This document shows positions 52,600-62,945 of a stretch of DNA of 64,000 nt, piece after piece. Under the pieces are notes generated by a model. That model saw only the letters and a program-made list of their open reading frames with translations. It searched no databases and had not been told where the DNA came from. This DNA is from Polyodon spathula (taxonomy: Eukaryota; Chordata; Actinopteri; Acipenseriformes; Polyodontidae). The position numbers were made by a program, and so were the translations under genes. The stretch is taken from assembly GCF_017654505.1 (NCBI RefSeq), contig NC_054537.1, positions 64,738,645 through 64,802,644 on the forward strand. Direction: 5' to 3'. How positions within the stretch are numbered: the stretch's first letter is position 1; every line of letters begins with the position of its first letter.

Positions 52600-53400
52600 G
52601 TTATGCTCATTGTGTAGCGGCCTGTGATACTATCATCTCGGAGCACAGGTGCTTAGTATAAGCGACACACAGCCCAGTGCCTCAGTGGTAGTGCACAACA
52701 GCGCTGCACGGTAGGCGGTGCACTTAGTGCCCTCAGTACTCGATGTGCGTGGTGCTCGTTTCGCACAGCAAATGTGTGCACACATGCTGATACCTCTACC
52801 ACTCTAGTATGATTACACATGGTACACAGTTCACGTAGTGTACGGTACCTGGTACACACGGCGCTTGGGACTCACAGTGCAAGCAGTGCATGTGGTGTAC
52901 GTTGCTCTAGTTGCGTAGGCACTGCTCAACCTAGCATATAGATCACAGTGCTGCACAGTACCCAGTGTAAACAGTGTACTCGTTGTCCACGGGGCTCAGC
53001 ATACACGGCACACGTAGTGCCTGGTGCTCACGTAAACTGGTACTACATTAGTGCTCTTAAGGTGTCGCACAGTACGCGGCGCTCAAGGTGCCCACGGTAC
53101 TTAGAGCATGGTGTGCAGTGTTAATACCCTTGCTGTAACACTAGTGGGCGTAAGCACTACGTTAACACTTACCAGTGTTCACAAAGACAGGCCCATGTCG
53201 GGGTCCCATCACTGTACGGCCTGCACGTAGTGCTTACGGTACTCTGTGGGCATGGTGCTCGGTAGACAGCTGTCTGGTAGGTCAGTGCGCTAGCGCCCTC
53301 GGGTGCTCAATGCACGAGGTGCCTCGTTGCCCTCTGCCTGTAGACGGTGCTCCATTCCGCTGTAGGCTTCGTGCCCCGGTCCTGTGACTGCAGGTAGTCC
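52600..53400. repeat. GTGC/GTAC-rich quasi-periodic tract 1
   Basis: About 800 bases are dominated by short palindromic words (GTGC, GCAC, GTAC) spaced roughly every 8-12 bases, for example CAGTGCCTCAGTGGTAGTGC and GGTGCACTTAGTGCCCTCAG. No unit repeats exactly. Composition differs sharply from the AT-rich surroundings. Open frames within it are low in complexity and resemble no protein I recognise. Confidence 0.7.
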
Positions 53401-53519
53401 AGGCTAGACACCTCTGTCCAGTTACTGTGCTGTCCTTACTCTTTTTCAGTGTAACAGCCTGTATCGCTTTGTGATTGCAGTCTGCTTAAAACCTTACAGC
53501 GCTCTGCAATTGCAGTTTA

Positions 53520-54735
53520 AAAAGAGAAAGAGACGCGTGATCCTCCACCAGACCCCGGCTTTGCCGTGCCCCGCTGTAGAGTTTACTCTGCTGGACTGCC
53601 TCAGCCCGCCCTCTCTATGGGCTTAAAACATTTCAGTTCACCTGCGTTGCCGCTGTGTCTGTTGTATTACCCTCACAGCTTGCTTTTGTGTGCACATGTG
53701 TGGTTTTATTTCACTGCCTTACAAGCGCGATTCCTCCAGCGGGACCCAGCTCTGCCGCGCCTCGCTGTTGAGTTGTTTACGCCAGCTTCTTTTAGCCCGC
53801 CTACTCGGTGGGCTGGTAAAAACAAAACAAAATCAGTTCCCGCATTACCGTGGTAACTGTTATTTTTACCCACACAGCTTGCTGTGAAGTGTGTATGTAT
53901 TTGTTTCTTTATTGCTTTGCAGTTTAGAAACAAAAATAATACAAGCGTTATTCTTCCACCGGCACCCAGCTCTGCTGGCCCCGTTGAGTGGCTTACGCCG
54001 GCTTCTTTCAGTCCGCCTAATCGACGCGCTGTTTTTAAAACTGCTAATATGCCCGCACAACCTTGCTGTTGTGTGTGTTTTTTTCTTTTTACTGCCTTCC
54101 AGTTTAAAAAGAAAATATAGTATGATTTCCAGTGGGACCCCGCTCTGCTAAGCCCCGCTGTTAGGTTGCATACGGCGGCTTGTTTCAACCCGCTTATTCG
54201 GTGGGCTGGGAAAACAAGACAAAATCAGTTACCTGCGTTGTCGTGGTAACTGTTATTTTTTTACCCACACAGCTTGCTGTGGTGTGTGTGTGTGTGCTCG
54301 TTTCGTTACTGAAATAAGCAATAATAAGCGCAATTCTTCCATGGGAACCCAGCTGTGCTGTGTCCCGCTGTTGAGTTGAATCCGCCTCAGCCAGCCTACT
54401 TGGCGCGCTGTTTACAAAAACAAAAACAGTTGCACGCCCTGCTGCTGTGACTGCTATTTTAACCTCACAACTTGCTGCTGTGTGTGAGTGTGTATATGTG
54501 TTTTTCTTTACTGCCTTGCAGTTTAAAAAGAAAAAGTAATCGCAGCGTAATTTTCCTCCACCGGGACCCAGCTCTGCAGGGTTGCTGTTGAGTTGAATCA
54601 GCAGGCTTATTTTAGCCCGCCTACTGGGCGGGCTTGGTCACCTGCCTGGCATGGTGAATGTGTTTCTTCCATACCTGAATGGCTGTGTGTATAAGGCTGT
54701 ATTCCTATTACTGCCTTTGCAGTTAAAAAAGCAGT
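53520..54735 (+). repeat. Six-copy tandem array, about 175-225 bp unit
   Basis: The anchor CCTCCACCGGGACCCAGCTC, with variants, begins at about 53542, 53732, 53952, 54127, 54336 and 54555. Each unit continues with GCTCTGC...CGCTGTTGAGTTG, a CCCGCCTAC.CGG.GGGCT block, a purine-rich AAAACAAAA patch, CACAGCTTGCTGT.GTGTGTGT and CTGCCTTGCAGTTTAAAAAG. Units differ by substitutions and indels, so the array is old. No function is recognised. Confidence 0.85.
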
Positions 54736-54974
54736 ACACTTTTATTCCTGCCTAACATCCTTGAGCCTGTGCTCCACTCTGGCATACGCTATGCACTGCC
54801 ATGCTGTGTAACTGCATGCGGTCCAGGACCAGGTTAACGGGGCTCTGCACCATGGTGCCAAACCGTGCGCTCCCCTGTACTGCTCTCCTGATTGCCTACC
54901 GCAGCCACTCGAGCCCGTGTATCCACCTCGGTTTCCGCTATACGCTACCCTAGGTTGTGTTGATTTCACCCGAT

Positions 54975-55180
54975 TAAGGCTTGTCACCTCTCAGTGCTAC
55001 AGGGGCCTCGGTGTTTAGATACCATGCCTCGGTGCTTAGCGCCACAGCATGTCAATAACACCTGCACTCGGTGCCCCTGATGCTTCGATGCATCAGTACT
55101 GTACTCCACCTCACTTAGTGTCCTCATTGCATCTGCACCCTTGGTGCCTGAGTGCTTCAATGCACGGCTGAGCCATACGC
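54975..55180. repeat. GTGC-rich tract 2
   Basis: The same word style as tract 1: CTCGGTGTTTAG, CCTCGGTGCTTAGCGCC, CACTCGGTGCCCCTGATGCT, GGTGCCTGAGTGCTTC. It lies on the other side of the tandem array, suggesting that one structured element contains both tracts and the array. Confidence 0.65.
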
Positions 55181-55189
55181 GGTGTTGGG

Positions 55190-55640
55190 AGCCCCTGTCC
55201 AGGCAGCAGGCTCAAGCCCTTTCTGTGGCCCCAGCTCAGCCGATAACGGCTGCCCCGGAGCTGACCCCGTCTGTACCGGTGGTCGCCCTGGATGTTACAG
55301 GACGGATTTCAGCTTGCTGAGGAGGATCATGATGCAATTATGTCATGGCCTCATGGGAAAGTGGCTCCTTCCTTCAAAAGCAGACCCCACCTCCCCTGAC
55401 CATTCCCTTGGACCAGCGGTTGTGGAATTGCTGCAGCGCTTCCATCGAGAAAGCAAGGCATCTTGGCAGGTAGAGAACAAGACACTGGCGTCTGCTGTAC
55501 TGGTTTATCACACTGGTCCGAAGGAACGCGGATTCCACATTCCTATGGGTCCAGCGCACAGGAAGTTTCTCCACTCCACCTTACAAGGGAGCGACCTGAG
55601 TTTTCAGTGCTATCATAAACAAACTGTCTTGTTCCAAAAA
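55190..55640 (+). pseudogene. Gag-like fragment, possibly of a DIRS-type element
   Basis: One frame reads PDHSLGPAVVELLQRFHRES, which resembles PGQTFGATVDVSLERSHKAT in the gag-like frame of the DIRS element at 59463 (shared G..V...L.R.H pattern). Another frame upstream reads QLAEEDHDAIMSWPHGK before a shift. The reading is therefore broken. Assignment rests on a short motif and could be wrong. Confidence 0.4.
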
Positions 55641-55644
55641 CTAT

Positions 55645-56043
55645 TAACAGGGATCTGAATCATTCTTCAACAAAATTATCTGGACCGATGAAACTAAAAT
55701 AGAACGTTTCCCAAAAAATGAACCACAGTATGTTTGGGGGAAAAAGAAGTGGAAAACTTTTATGAAAGAAAACCTTGTACCTAAAGTTAAATATGGAGTG
55801 GTTTGATCACAATATGGGAGTGTTTTAGCAGTTCGAGGACTGGAGACATTTGTGTGATTAAAGACTGAATGAACACAGCCAAATATCAAAACATTCTACA
55901 AAGTACAATACCATCTGCTCGTAGGCTGATTGGTAATACAACAATGATCCGAAGCATATTGTTAACTCAGCTCTGGAGTTTGTGATGAAAACGGAGATAA
56001 AACTTCTGGAATGGCCTTCGCAATCACTGGATCTCAATCCAAT
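55645..56043 (+). pseudogene. Tc1-like transposase, left part, split
   Basis: The frame begins FNKIIWTDETKIERFPKNEP with the first catalytic Asp, and continues YVWGKKKWKTFMKENLVPKV then KYGVV and a TGA. Shifted frames follow to WPSQSLDLNPI, the site just before the catalytic Glu, where unrelated LINE sequence starts. The N-terminal DNA-binding part and left transposon end are absent. Confidence 0.8.
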
Positions 56044-57395
56044 ATGTATTTATTTATTTATATATTTATTTATTTGTCTATTGACACCTTTATCCAGGGC
56101 AACTTACAGTTATTACAAAATATCACAATATGAAGTATCACCTTTCAAAATATCACAGTGCAGAAAATCACATTACAGTTAAGAGCAGTTATAAAGTACA
56201 ATAAAATCAGTAGAAAATAAGATCAAATTGAAACAAGAGCAAAGTTAAGAATATAGTAAATAATTACATTTAAGAGCGAGTTTGCCTATGAGCAGTTAAC
56301 TTATAGTAGAAATATTTGCTTAACAGGTAAAGTCCATTAAGAGCACATAGTAAGTATGATAAATGGATAAGAACAATTTCAAATAAGAGCAGTTACCAAA
56401 AATGTTAATATGGATGTCTTAAGATTAAAATCAAGTACAAGATACATAAGGTGGAATGGGCTTTGGAAGAGATGGCCGCGAGGCAGGTAGAGCTACAGAA
56501 GAAAATGTCGGAGTCGGAGGGGGGAAAGGAGAAGCAGCTCTGGACGTCATCATCATAGAAATGCTACGAGAAGCCACGGTTGGAGAGGAGGGGACCCAGT
56601 CAGCGGGTATAGAGAGAAAATAAGAGGGGTCCCAGGACTGAGCCTTGGGGGACACCTGTCAAAAGAGAACAAGAGGCAGAGGGTGAGCCACGCCAAGACA
56701 CCCTGTACATATCATCAGAGAGGTAGGAGAAGAACCAGGCAAGAGCAGTACCGGAGAGTCCCAGGTCTCAAGGGAGGACAGGAGAACAGAGTGGTTGACT
56801 ATGTCAAAAGCAGCAGAGAGGTCAAGGAGAATTAGGACAGAAGAGAGGGTGGTGGCACGGGTAGAGAGTTAGTGACTGAGAGAAGAGCAGTTTCAGTGGT
56901 GTGTCAGGCGAAAACCAGATTGGAGGGGGTCGAGCAGAGAGTTGACAGGAAAGCAGAGAGATGGCGATGTACCGCTCGCTCAGCAGAGCGCAGTTTGGTA
57001 CAATCCAAGTGGAGCACGGACGAAAGCCAAGGCTGGGGCAGGGCTGGGGCAGGGGCAGGGGAGGGGCAGGGGAGGGGCAGGCAGGTCAAAGGCAGGGCAA
57101 AGGGAGTCAAGGCAGGAGGTGAGGGAGGAGAACATGGTGGAGGTACAGAAAGAGCAATCTACAGAGTTGGCAGAACAACAATAGAGGGGAGGTGCAAGAG
57201 AGCAGCTGAGGAAAAGACAGATGAGGGGAGAGAACAGAGGTTTTGACAGAAGGTGACAGAGGGTCAGCAGAGCAGGAAGGGATGGGAGCAACAGAGAGAA
57301 GACCTACTTCCATCGTATTACAGGGGTTACAGTTTTGTTCAATGGCTTTCACCACCCCCACTATAAAAATTGTTCCAGTGCCACTGATCTGAAGT
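56044..57395 (-). mobile_element. L2-like LINE 3' half inserted in Tc1
   Basis: On the - strand a broken reverse transcriptase frame reads LLDLSAAFDIVNH, then [18 protein letters not shown] and FYDDDVQ (the usual YADDTQ catalytic block, altered). The 3' end at 56044-56100 has GTTGCCCTGGATAAAGGTG followed by a (TAAA)n tail, the L2-type end. Frameshifts and stops throughout make it dead. Its 5' part (57327-57395) recurs at 63620-63690 in the opposite orientation. A G-rich stretch lies at 57030-57085. Confidence 0.8.
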
Positions 57396-57697
57396 GAAGA
57401 AAATATGCAAGAATGGTCCCAGATTTCAAGTGATTGGTTAAGAACATCAGAAATGTCTGAAACCAATAATAAAAGCAAAAGGAGGATGCACAAAATGCTA
57501 AAGCAGGGGTGCCAATACTTTTGTCATTAAAATACAACATATTATAAAGATTATTTGTTAAATTACTAGAACATGTGTATTTTGCTTTTTATTTTATTAA
57601 AAAGCACTTAACCCTTACTAAATGTGCATTCCTAATATGTAACTGTACCTTGAATTGTTATAAGCATAAGGTGCCAATACTTTTGTCTGTGACTGGA
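57396..57697 (+). mobile_element. Tc1-like transposon, right part
   Basis: Contains GGATGCACAAAATGCTAAAG and then GGGGTGCCAATACTTTTGTC, typical of a Tc1-like transposase C-terminus and right terminus. TGCCAATACTTTTGTC occurs twice (about 57508 and 57672), as in elements with internal and outer direct repeats. It continues the element interrupted at 56043. Confidence 0.75.
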
Positions 57698-57990
57698 AGT
57701 ACACTTTACTGGGTTTACGCTTATTGTCCGATCATTAGACTGTCTCATACTAGGCTAGGGGCTTTGAGAGTCCGTTGATAAACACACGCCTACAGTGAGT
57801 CCACTTAATATCACTTTAGTATTTAACAAAAAAAAAAAAAAAAAAGTTAATTTCCGGAACTTATTTGAAAATATATATTTTTTGTAATCTATGTTTTCAT
57901 AGTAGGCTATTGTAATGTATATGTTTATACTACTGATACAATTATTAGGTATGATATTGATTAAACGGTACCATAGTATTTTTATTGACG
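57698..57990. other. Intergenic, no gene seen
   Basis: AT-rich sequence with an A run at 57829-57845. Nothing else recognised. Confidence 0.45.
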
Positions 57991-57995
57991 TTAAA

Positions 57996-58004
57996 CAAAA
58001 AAAA
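57996..58004 (-). terminator. Pol III T-run terminator of tRNA-Arg
   Basis: On the - strand a run of T bases begins four bases after the tRNA 3' end (CGAGGG then T8), a standard RNA polymerase III stop. Confidence 0.85.
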
Positions 58005-58008
58005 CCCT

Positions 58009-58081
58009 CGAGCCAGCCAGGAGTCGAACCTAGAATCTTCTGATCCGTAGTCAGACGCGTTATCCATTGCGCCACTGGCCC
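58009..58081 (-). tRNA. tRNA-Arg (anticodon ACG)
   Basis: The - strand gives a 73-base, intronless tRNA starting GGGCCAGTGGCGCAATGGAT. The seven-pair acceptor stem GGGCCAG/CTGGCTC closes with one G-U pair and leaves G as discriminator. The anticodon stem TCTGA/TCAGA encloses CTACGGA, so the anticodon is ACG (read as ICG), decoding CGN Arg codons. The B box GGTTCGACTCC and A box TGGCGCAATGG are intact. The T stem CTAGG/CCTGG has one U-G wobble, the only change I can see from the highly conserved vertebrate gene. It lies divergent from SACM1L, about 420 bases from its start codon. Confidence 0.96.
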
Positions 58082-58379
58082 GCCGAGTTAAACTGTGAAA
58101 CTTATATGTATATGAAGGCAACTAATCCAGTATACACATACAATGTGTTTACCACTACGCCATAGGTGATATATGACTACACCATAGGTGATACCGCACA
58201 GGGCAAGTTTGCGTAATATCATTATCAATGACAGAAAGTTAATAGGCCTAATAAGATGCTTTGTACTAATTTTGTCGGTCCTATGTGACACGTTCACGTA
58301 TTGTTAATAAATTAATATAAGATGCTTTTTTAAATGTTATTTTTAAAGTGACAGAGCCTGTATTTTCAACGATTATCCA

Positions 58380-58499
58380 CGGACCCCATCTCTCTCACGG
58401 TTAAATTATGGTAATAAATTATATTACAAGTTGAGTATCGCCGCGCCCCTTCCAGCTCTGACACGTCATCGAGGTCAGACAGACAAGACCGGAGTAAAG
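58380..58499 (+). promoter_or_regulatory. SACM1L proximal promoter and 5' leader
   Basis: No TATA box is seen. A short GC-rich stretch (CGCCGCGCCCCTTCC) and a TGACACGTCATCG motif, similar to a CRE/E-box composite, lie 30-60 bases before the start codon. The ATG context is GTAAAGATGG, with A at -3 and G at +4. Transcription start is inferred, not shown. Confidence 0.5.
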
Positions 58500-58528
58500 A
58501 TGGCGACAGCCTACGAGAGCTTCAAACT
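58500..58528 (+). CDS. SACM1L: SACM1L exon 1 (start)
   Basis: SACM1L (SAC1) is the phosphatidylinositol-4-phosphate phosphatase of the ER and Golgi, anchored by two C-terminal membrane helices. This exon encodes only MATAYESFK plus two bases of the next codon, matching the short first coding exon of the family, and ends at GTGAGT. Identification rests on the join to exon 2, which gives [16 protein letters not shown] in frame, and on its place next to LIMD1. Confidence 0.93.
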
Positions 58529-59450
58529 GTGAGTACAGTACAAATATTTCATTATTTCACAGAACAGTAGCCTCCAGATAAAATGTCTTTTATACCGATT
58601 AGCGGTGTTAGAAACAAATGGGGCCCGTGTTTTGTCAAGCATTTATTTGAGTCTGTGTATCTTCTGAGCGTGGTCGTCTGCTGTCACTACGCTAGTAGTA
58701 CTGGCTCTGCCCAGACAAATTTACGGTAGGAAGCGATAAGAAAATACATTATACAAACCGAGACAATCTGACAAGCAGTATAAATGAAAAATAAGCCATC
58801 TATGTTACTGTGTGTATTTAATATATTGTTTATTTATTCATAATTTCCCAGTGTACTTGTCTACACACAGTATTTGACGTTCTGGAAACCCATAACAACT
58901 GAATCATAGGGTTTGTTTGTTTTTCGATGCAGTTTTAATAATGAAGCCTGTCTTTACCTACTGTAGGAACTGCCAACAAACTCATTCATAGTGTACCATC
59001 TTAAACGTACTTGTCTCTGTGTAACTTGATGTAAGCATGCCAAGCAGAGTGAATATCTTCCATATGCATATAGCAGAATGAATAATTTCAGATTTAAGCA
59101 ACATAGGGATTTTGATGGTGTCCATTTATAGAGGAGACAATCGGACTGTTTTGGCTAGCTTATTTGATTTTATGGGGGTTAGATACAAATTAATAGGTAC
59201 TGGATTATATCCATCCCACTCTTTGTTGAAGGTTTGTGGTAAATGCTTGTTATGATCCCATTTCTGGTAAGTGGAGTAATGAAAATGAATGCCTCCCAGC
59301 AATATCTAAAACAAGAAAAAATAACACACACATATGTTGGTTGCAGGATTAGATCTACTGTGTGTTTGTTTATAAATATGACCTGGTCTAACACTTACTG
59401 ACAAACTGTGCACTAACTGCAAGTGGAGAACTCGTTTTTAAATTAATTAT
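58529..59450. other. SACM1L intron 1, left part
   Basis: Unique-looking AT-rich intron sequence; no repeat recognised. The rest of intron 1 is a DIRS-like element and flanking DNA. Confidence 0.6.
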
Positions 59451-59462
59451 TCCCTGTGTACG

Positions 59463-60077
59463 TTGATGATGATGGCGAATGCCATGTCCATCTTGGGGTT
59501 CTACCAGTCGCAGTTGGCGGCAAGACTGCAAGAGCGGGCAACGGAGACAGACGCGGGGGAGCTTCAGGCGGTGACGGGAGTGATGACTGACCTGATGGGG
59601 GAGCTAGGTCAGGCATCAGGGAGGTCTCTGGCGGCGCTGGTGCCTGGCCGCCGACATCTTTGGCTGACCCAAGCCAAAGTGGTGGAGACAGAGGAGGCTG
59701 CGTTGCTGGATGCCCCTATAACACCAGGGCAGACATTTGGAGCGACTGTGGATGTGAGCCTTGAGAGGTCCCACAAAGCCACGGAGGTCGCTTCAAAGTT
59801 CTCGCACCTTCCTGCCTATCTGCAGCGCCCTAGATGGCCTTCTCAGCCTGTTGGGGCAGCTGGGCCTGAACGCTGCTCTCCACCTCAGGCTAACAAGCAG
59901 GCAGAGGAAAAGCCGGTGGCAAGGGACCACCGCTGGCTAGTTGTAACCGGTTCTCCAGCTGGAGACAGAGGCCCGGGCCTAAAAAAAAAGTGCCCCCTCC
60001 CAAGACCAAGGGAGACTGCCCTTGAGGGGCTCTGGCTGCCACCTTCCCCCCTCAACCAGACTGACCACTGGACATGA
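59463..60077 (+). pseudogene. DIRS gag-like ORF
   Basis: An open frame of 204 codons. GRRHLWLTQAKVVETEEAAL then LDAPITPGQTFG resembles the gag-like protein of vertebrate DIRS elements. No zinc knuckle is seen. The ATG at 59463 is the first of three in a row (MMMMANAM), and the true start is uncertain because the element's 5' end is not defined. Annotated as a pseudogene because the rest of the element is broken. Confidence 0.7.
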
Positions 60078-60129
60078 CCCATGGCAAGGCTGCACCCAGG
60101 ACTCCTGGGTGCTATCGACTGTGAGACAC

Positions 60130-60697
60130 AGTTACACTCTGCAATTCCGCATGGGCCCTCCACCCTTCAAGGGTGTGCTCTCTACCACCGTCGGGCCAGC
60201 GTGCGCGATTCTCCTCCAACAGGAGATCGCCAATCTTCAACAAAAGCACACTGTGCGCCTGGTAAATCCAAGCAAAGCCCTCAGCGGGTTCTACTCCAGG
60301 TACTTCCTGGTGCCCAAGAGTGACGGCGGTTTCTGACCTATTCTGGACCTCCGGGGTTCTCAACATGTTCCACAAACAAAGGAAGTTCGACGTGTTGACC
60401 GCGCAGCGTATCCTGCTGTCCGTCCAGCCGGGCAACTGGTTTGCATCTATCGACCTGCAAGACGCCAACTTCCATGCCCCGATCTGTCCCGTGCACAGAA
60501 AATATGCCTTTCAAGGCAGTGTGTATGAATTCTGCGTTCTGCCGTTTGGCCCCTCACTGGTGCCCCGTACATTTTCCAAGTGCATGGACGCAGCACTGGC
60601 TCCACTCAGGCTGGGTGGTATTTGGATCTTGAACTACCTGGATCATTGGGTAGTTTGCGCACTTTCCAACGCATGCACCGAGGCGCACACCAGATAG
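60130..60697 (+). pseudogene. DIRS reverse transcriptase, broken
   Basis: The first part reads MGPPPFKGVLS, GFYSRYFLVPKSDGGF, then TGA (60334-60336) followed by PILDLRG. After a frame shift it continues QPGNWFASIDLQDANFH, VLPFGPSLVPRTFSKCMDAA and LNYLDHWVV. The usual YLDD catalytic box is YLDH here (His codon at 60644-60646), removing one of the metal-binding acids. A stop ends the frame at 60697. Confidence 0.85.
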
Positions 60698-60769
60698 GTC
60701 ATAGATCATGTGACGAAGTTTGGGCTCTCCATACATTAACAGAAGAGCAACTTCGTACTGTCTCAGTCG

Positions 60770-61600
60770 TGTTCCTGGGGATCAAATTGAACTCTGTTAG
60801 TGTGCTTGCCTCACTGTCTGAAGACAGGATTTGGTCTGTAGCACTTCTACAGGTCAGAATGTTTCAATGGTTGTTGAGGCTGATGGCAGTTGCCTCGAGA
60901 ATCCTTCCTGTAGGGTTGCTGAGAATGCACCCGCTTCAGGCTTGGGTGGATGGGCTCAAGGTGCACCCGGTCTGTGATCGACACCGGCTGGTGCAAGTTT
61001 CCAGACAATGCCGGAAAACACTGGAGTGGTGGCACCGCCCCGAAAATCTGTGCCTCGGATCTCCCCTTGGCTCCCCTCACAGAAAGGAAGTTGTCACTAC
61101 GTACATCTCCAGCCTGGGCAGGGGAGCGGTCTGGAATGGGAGGAGAATACGAGGTCATTGGAAGGGACCTTGGCAGCAAGCGCATATAAGCCCAAAAACT
61201 TCAAGCAGTAGCCCTAGCGCAGTCGCATTTTTGCCAGAAGTTAGCACACAAACATGTTCTGGTCCCGATGGACAACACGATAGTGGTAGCCTACATAACC
61301 ACCAAGGCGGCCTGCGCTCACCTGGCTTTCACCATACGGCGCTCAGACTCCTGTCTTGGACACACAGAAACTTACGTTCCATCAGGGCGGTCCACCTCCC
61401 CGGTGTGGACAACTTAGCAGCAGACCTCCTGTCCAGAGGAGCTCCAGACAGCTCGGAGTGGAGACTGCACCCTCAGGTTATGAAACAATTGGGAGAGGTT
61501 TCGCACAGTACAAGTCGACCTCTTCGCCACAGCCGAGTCCGTTCATTGCCCCCTATGGTTCTCTATGGAGAGAGAAGGGGGTCCCCTGGGAGTAGATGTG
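60770..61600 (+). pseudogene. DIRS RNase H region, broken
   Basis: Continues in another frame with FLGIKLNSV, LLRLMAVASRILPVGLLRM and VVTTYISSLGRGAVW. The RNase H box normally has TTDAS with a catalytic Asp; here it is TTYIS. Pieces such as VPMDNTIVVAYI and VQVDLFATAES appear in other frames further on, so at least two more shifts separate them. The 579-codon open frame spanning 60580-62319 is therefore a mixture, not one protein. Confidence 0.75.
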
Positions 61601-61839
61601 CTAGCTCACCCCTGGCCACAGGGGCTCTTGTATGCGTTCCCTCCGCTACCGTTATTGCCCCTGACAGTAGAGAGGATCTGAGTGGAGAAAGCCCAGGCTT
61701 TGCTGGTCGCACCCAGATGGCCGAGGCACCCCTGGTTTGCTTTCCTCTCCAGCATGTTGTGGGGCCAACTGTGGCAGCTCCCGCTCCGCCAAGCGAACTC
61801 TGCCCAGCTCCAACTCTGGGTTATGCCGTTGAACAGAGC

Positions 61840-62864
61840 CGTCTGTCCAGACGAGGTCTGCCAGAAGCTGTGATAGAGACGCTACAGTCTGCTAGGGCGC
61901 CTAGCACCAGAGCCCAGTATTCGTATAAGTGGAATGTTTTCCAAAACTGGTGCATTGCTGGGGGTCACGACCCTGTGACTTGCCCTATTGAGACAATTCT
62001 AACCTTCTTACAATACCTGTTTGATGTGGGAAAATCTGCATCTACTCTGAAGGTCTATTTGGCAGCAATATTGGTGTGCCACGATAAAATTGAGACTGTG
62101 CAATTTCTTAAAGGGGCCCAGAGGCTCTGTCCTCTGACAAAAAGCATGGTCCCTAAGTTGCATCTGGAGCTGGTGCTGGAAGTCCTTACGGGTCCCCCAT
62201 TTGAGCCCATGGCCTCAGCAGAGCTGTGCCCTGTTTCCCTCAAAGTGGCGTTTTTATTAGCCATTACATCTGCCAGAAGAGTAATGCGCTGTGAGCTTTA
62301 TGTGCTGTCCTTTTGGTGACACTTGTATGGCTTTCACTGGTAATGACTCATGGGTAACATAAAGAACTAACCCAGCCTTTTTGTCAAAGATGGTCTCTTC
62401 ATTCCATATTAACCAACCAGTTGTTTTGGAAGCTTTCATACCTCCGCTGCATGAGTCAGAGGAGGATAGCAGACAGCACACGCTTTGTCTGGTCCGGGCT
62501 CTGTGCTGTTACCTGTATAGGAGAGCGTCCTGGAGACAGTCCAACCAGCTGTTTGTCTGCTATGGGTCCCACTCTAAAGGTAAAGCTCTGTTGAAGCAAC
62601 GTCTAGCACACTGTCACAGTGTCAGATGCCATACACTTGGCATATGAACAGACAGACTCCCCTATGCTGGGGGACATTACGGCCCATTCTACCAGGGGCC
62701 AAGCGACTTTGTGGACTTTCTTTTATGACACTTCCTTGGAAGAGCTTTGCAATGCTGCTACATGGACAGGTAGTCAGGCATTTGCACGTTTTCACAGCCT
62801 TGATGTTGCAAACCGAGCAAGGCCCTCCCTGGGCTCTAGGGTGTTGCAGGCAGCATGCTGTTAG
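61840..62864 (+). pseudogene. DIRS tyrosine recombinase, broken
   Basis: Tyrosine recombinases join the circular DIRS DNA into the genome. The N-terminal part reads ARAPSTRAQYSYKWNVFQNW and later KVAFLLAITSARRV, then shifts frame and stops at 62317-62319. A second frame resumes with INQPVVLEAFIPPL, then ALLKQRLAHC. A third has HSTRGQA with a catalytic Arg (62694-62696) and FARFHSLDV, where the nucleophilic Tyr of the usual RFY motif is His (62793-62795). It is therefore inactive on several counts. Confidence 0.82.
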
Positions 62865-62945
62865 GCGTCATAAGGGCTCTGAGGCTATCGCCATGGGGCT
62901 GTACTGTCGGTAATTTGGTAATGGTTGCCATTCCACTTGAAAGGG

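Noticed and set aside
53566..54188. Open frames in the tandem array
   Set aside because: They occur in different frames from unit to unit and none is conserved across units, so they are not evidence for a repeated protein.
60580..62319. Longest open frame of the window (579 codons)
   Set aside because: Reverse transcriptase and RNase H motifs lie in other frames over most of it; only its last third is in the recombinase frame. It is chance openness of GC-rich element sequence.
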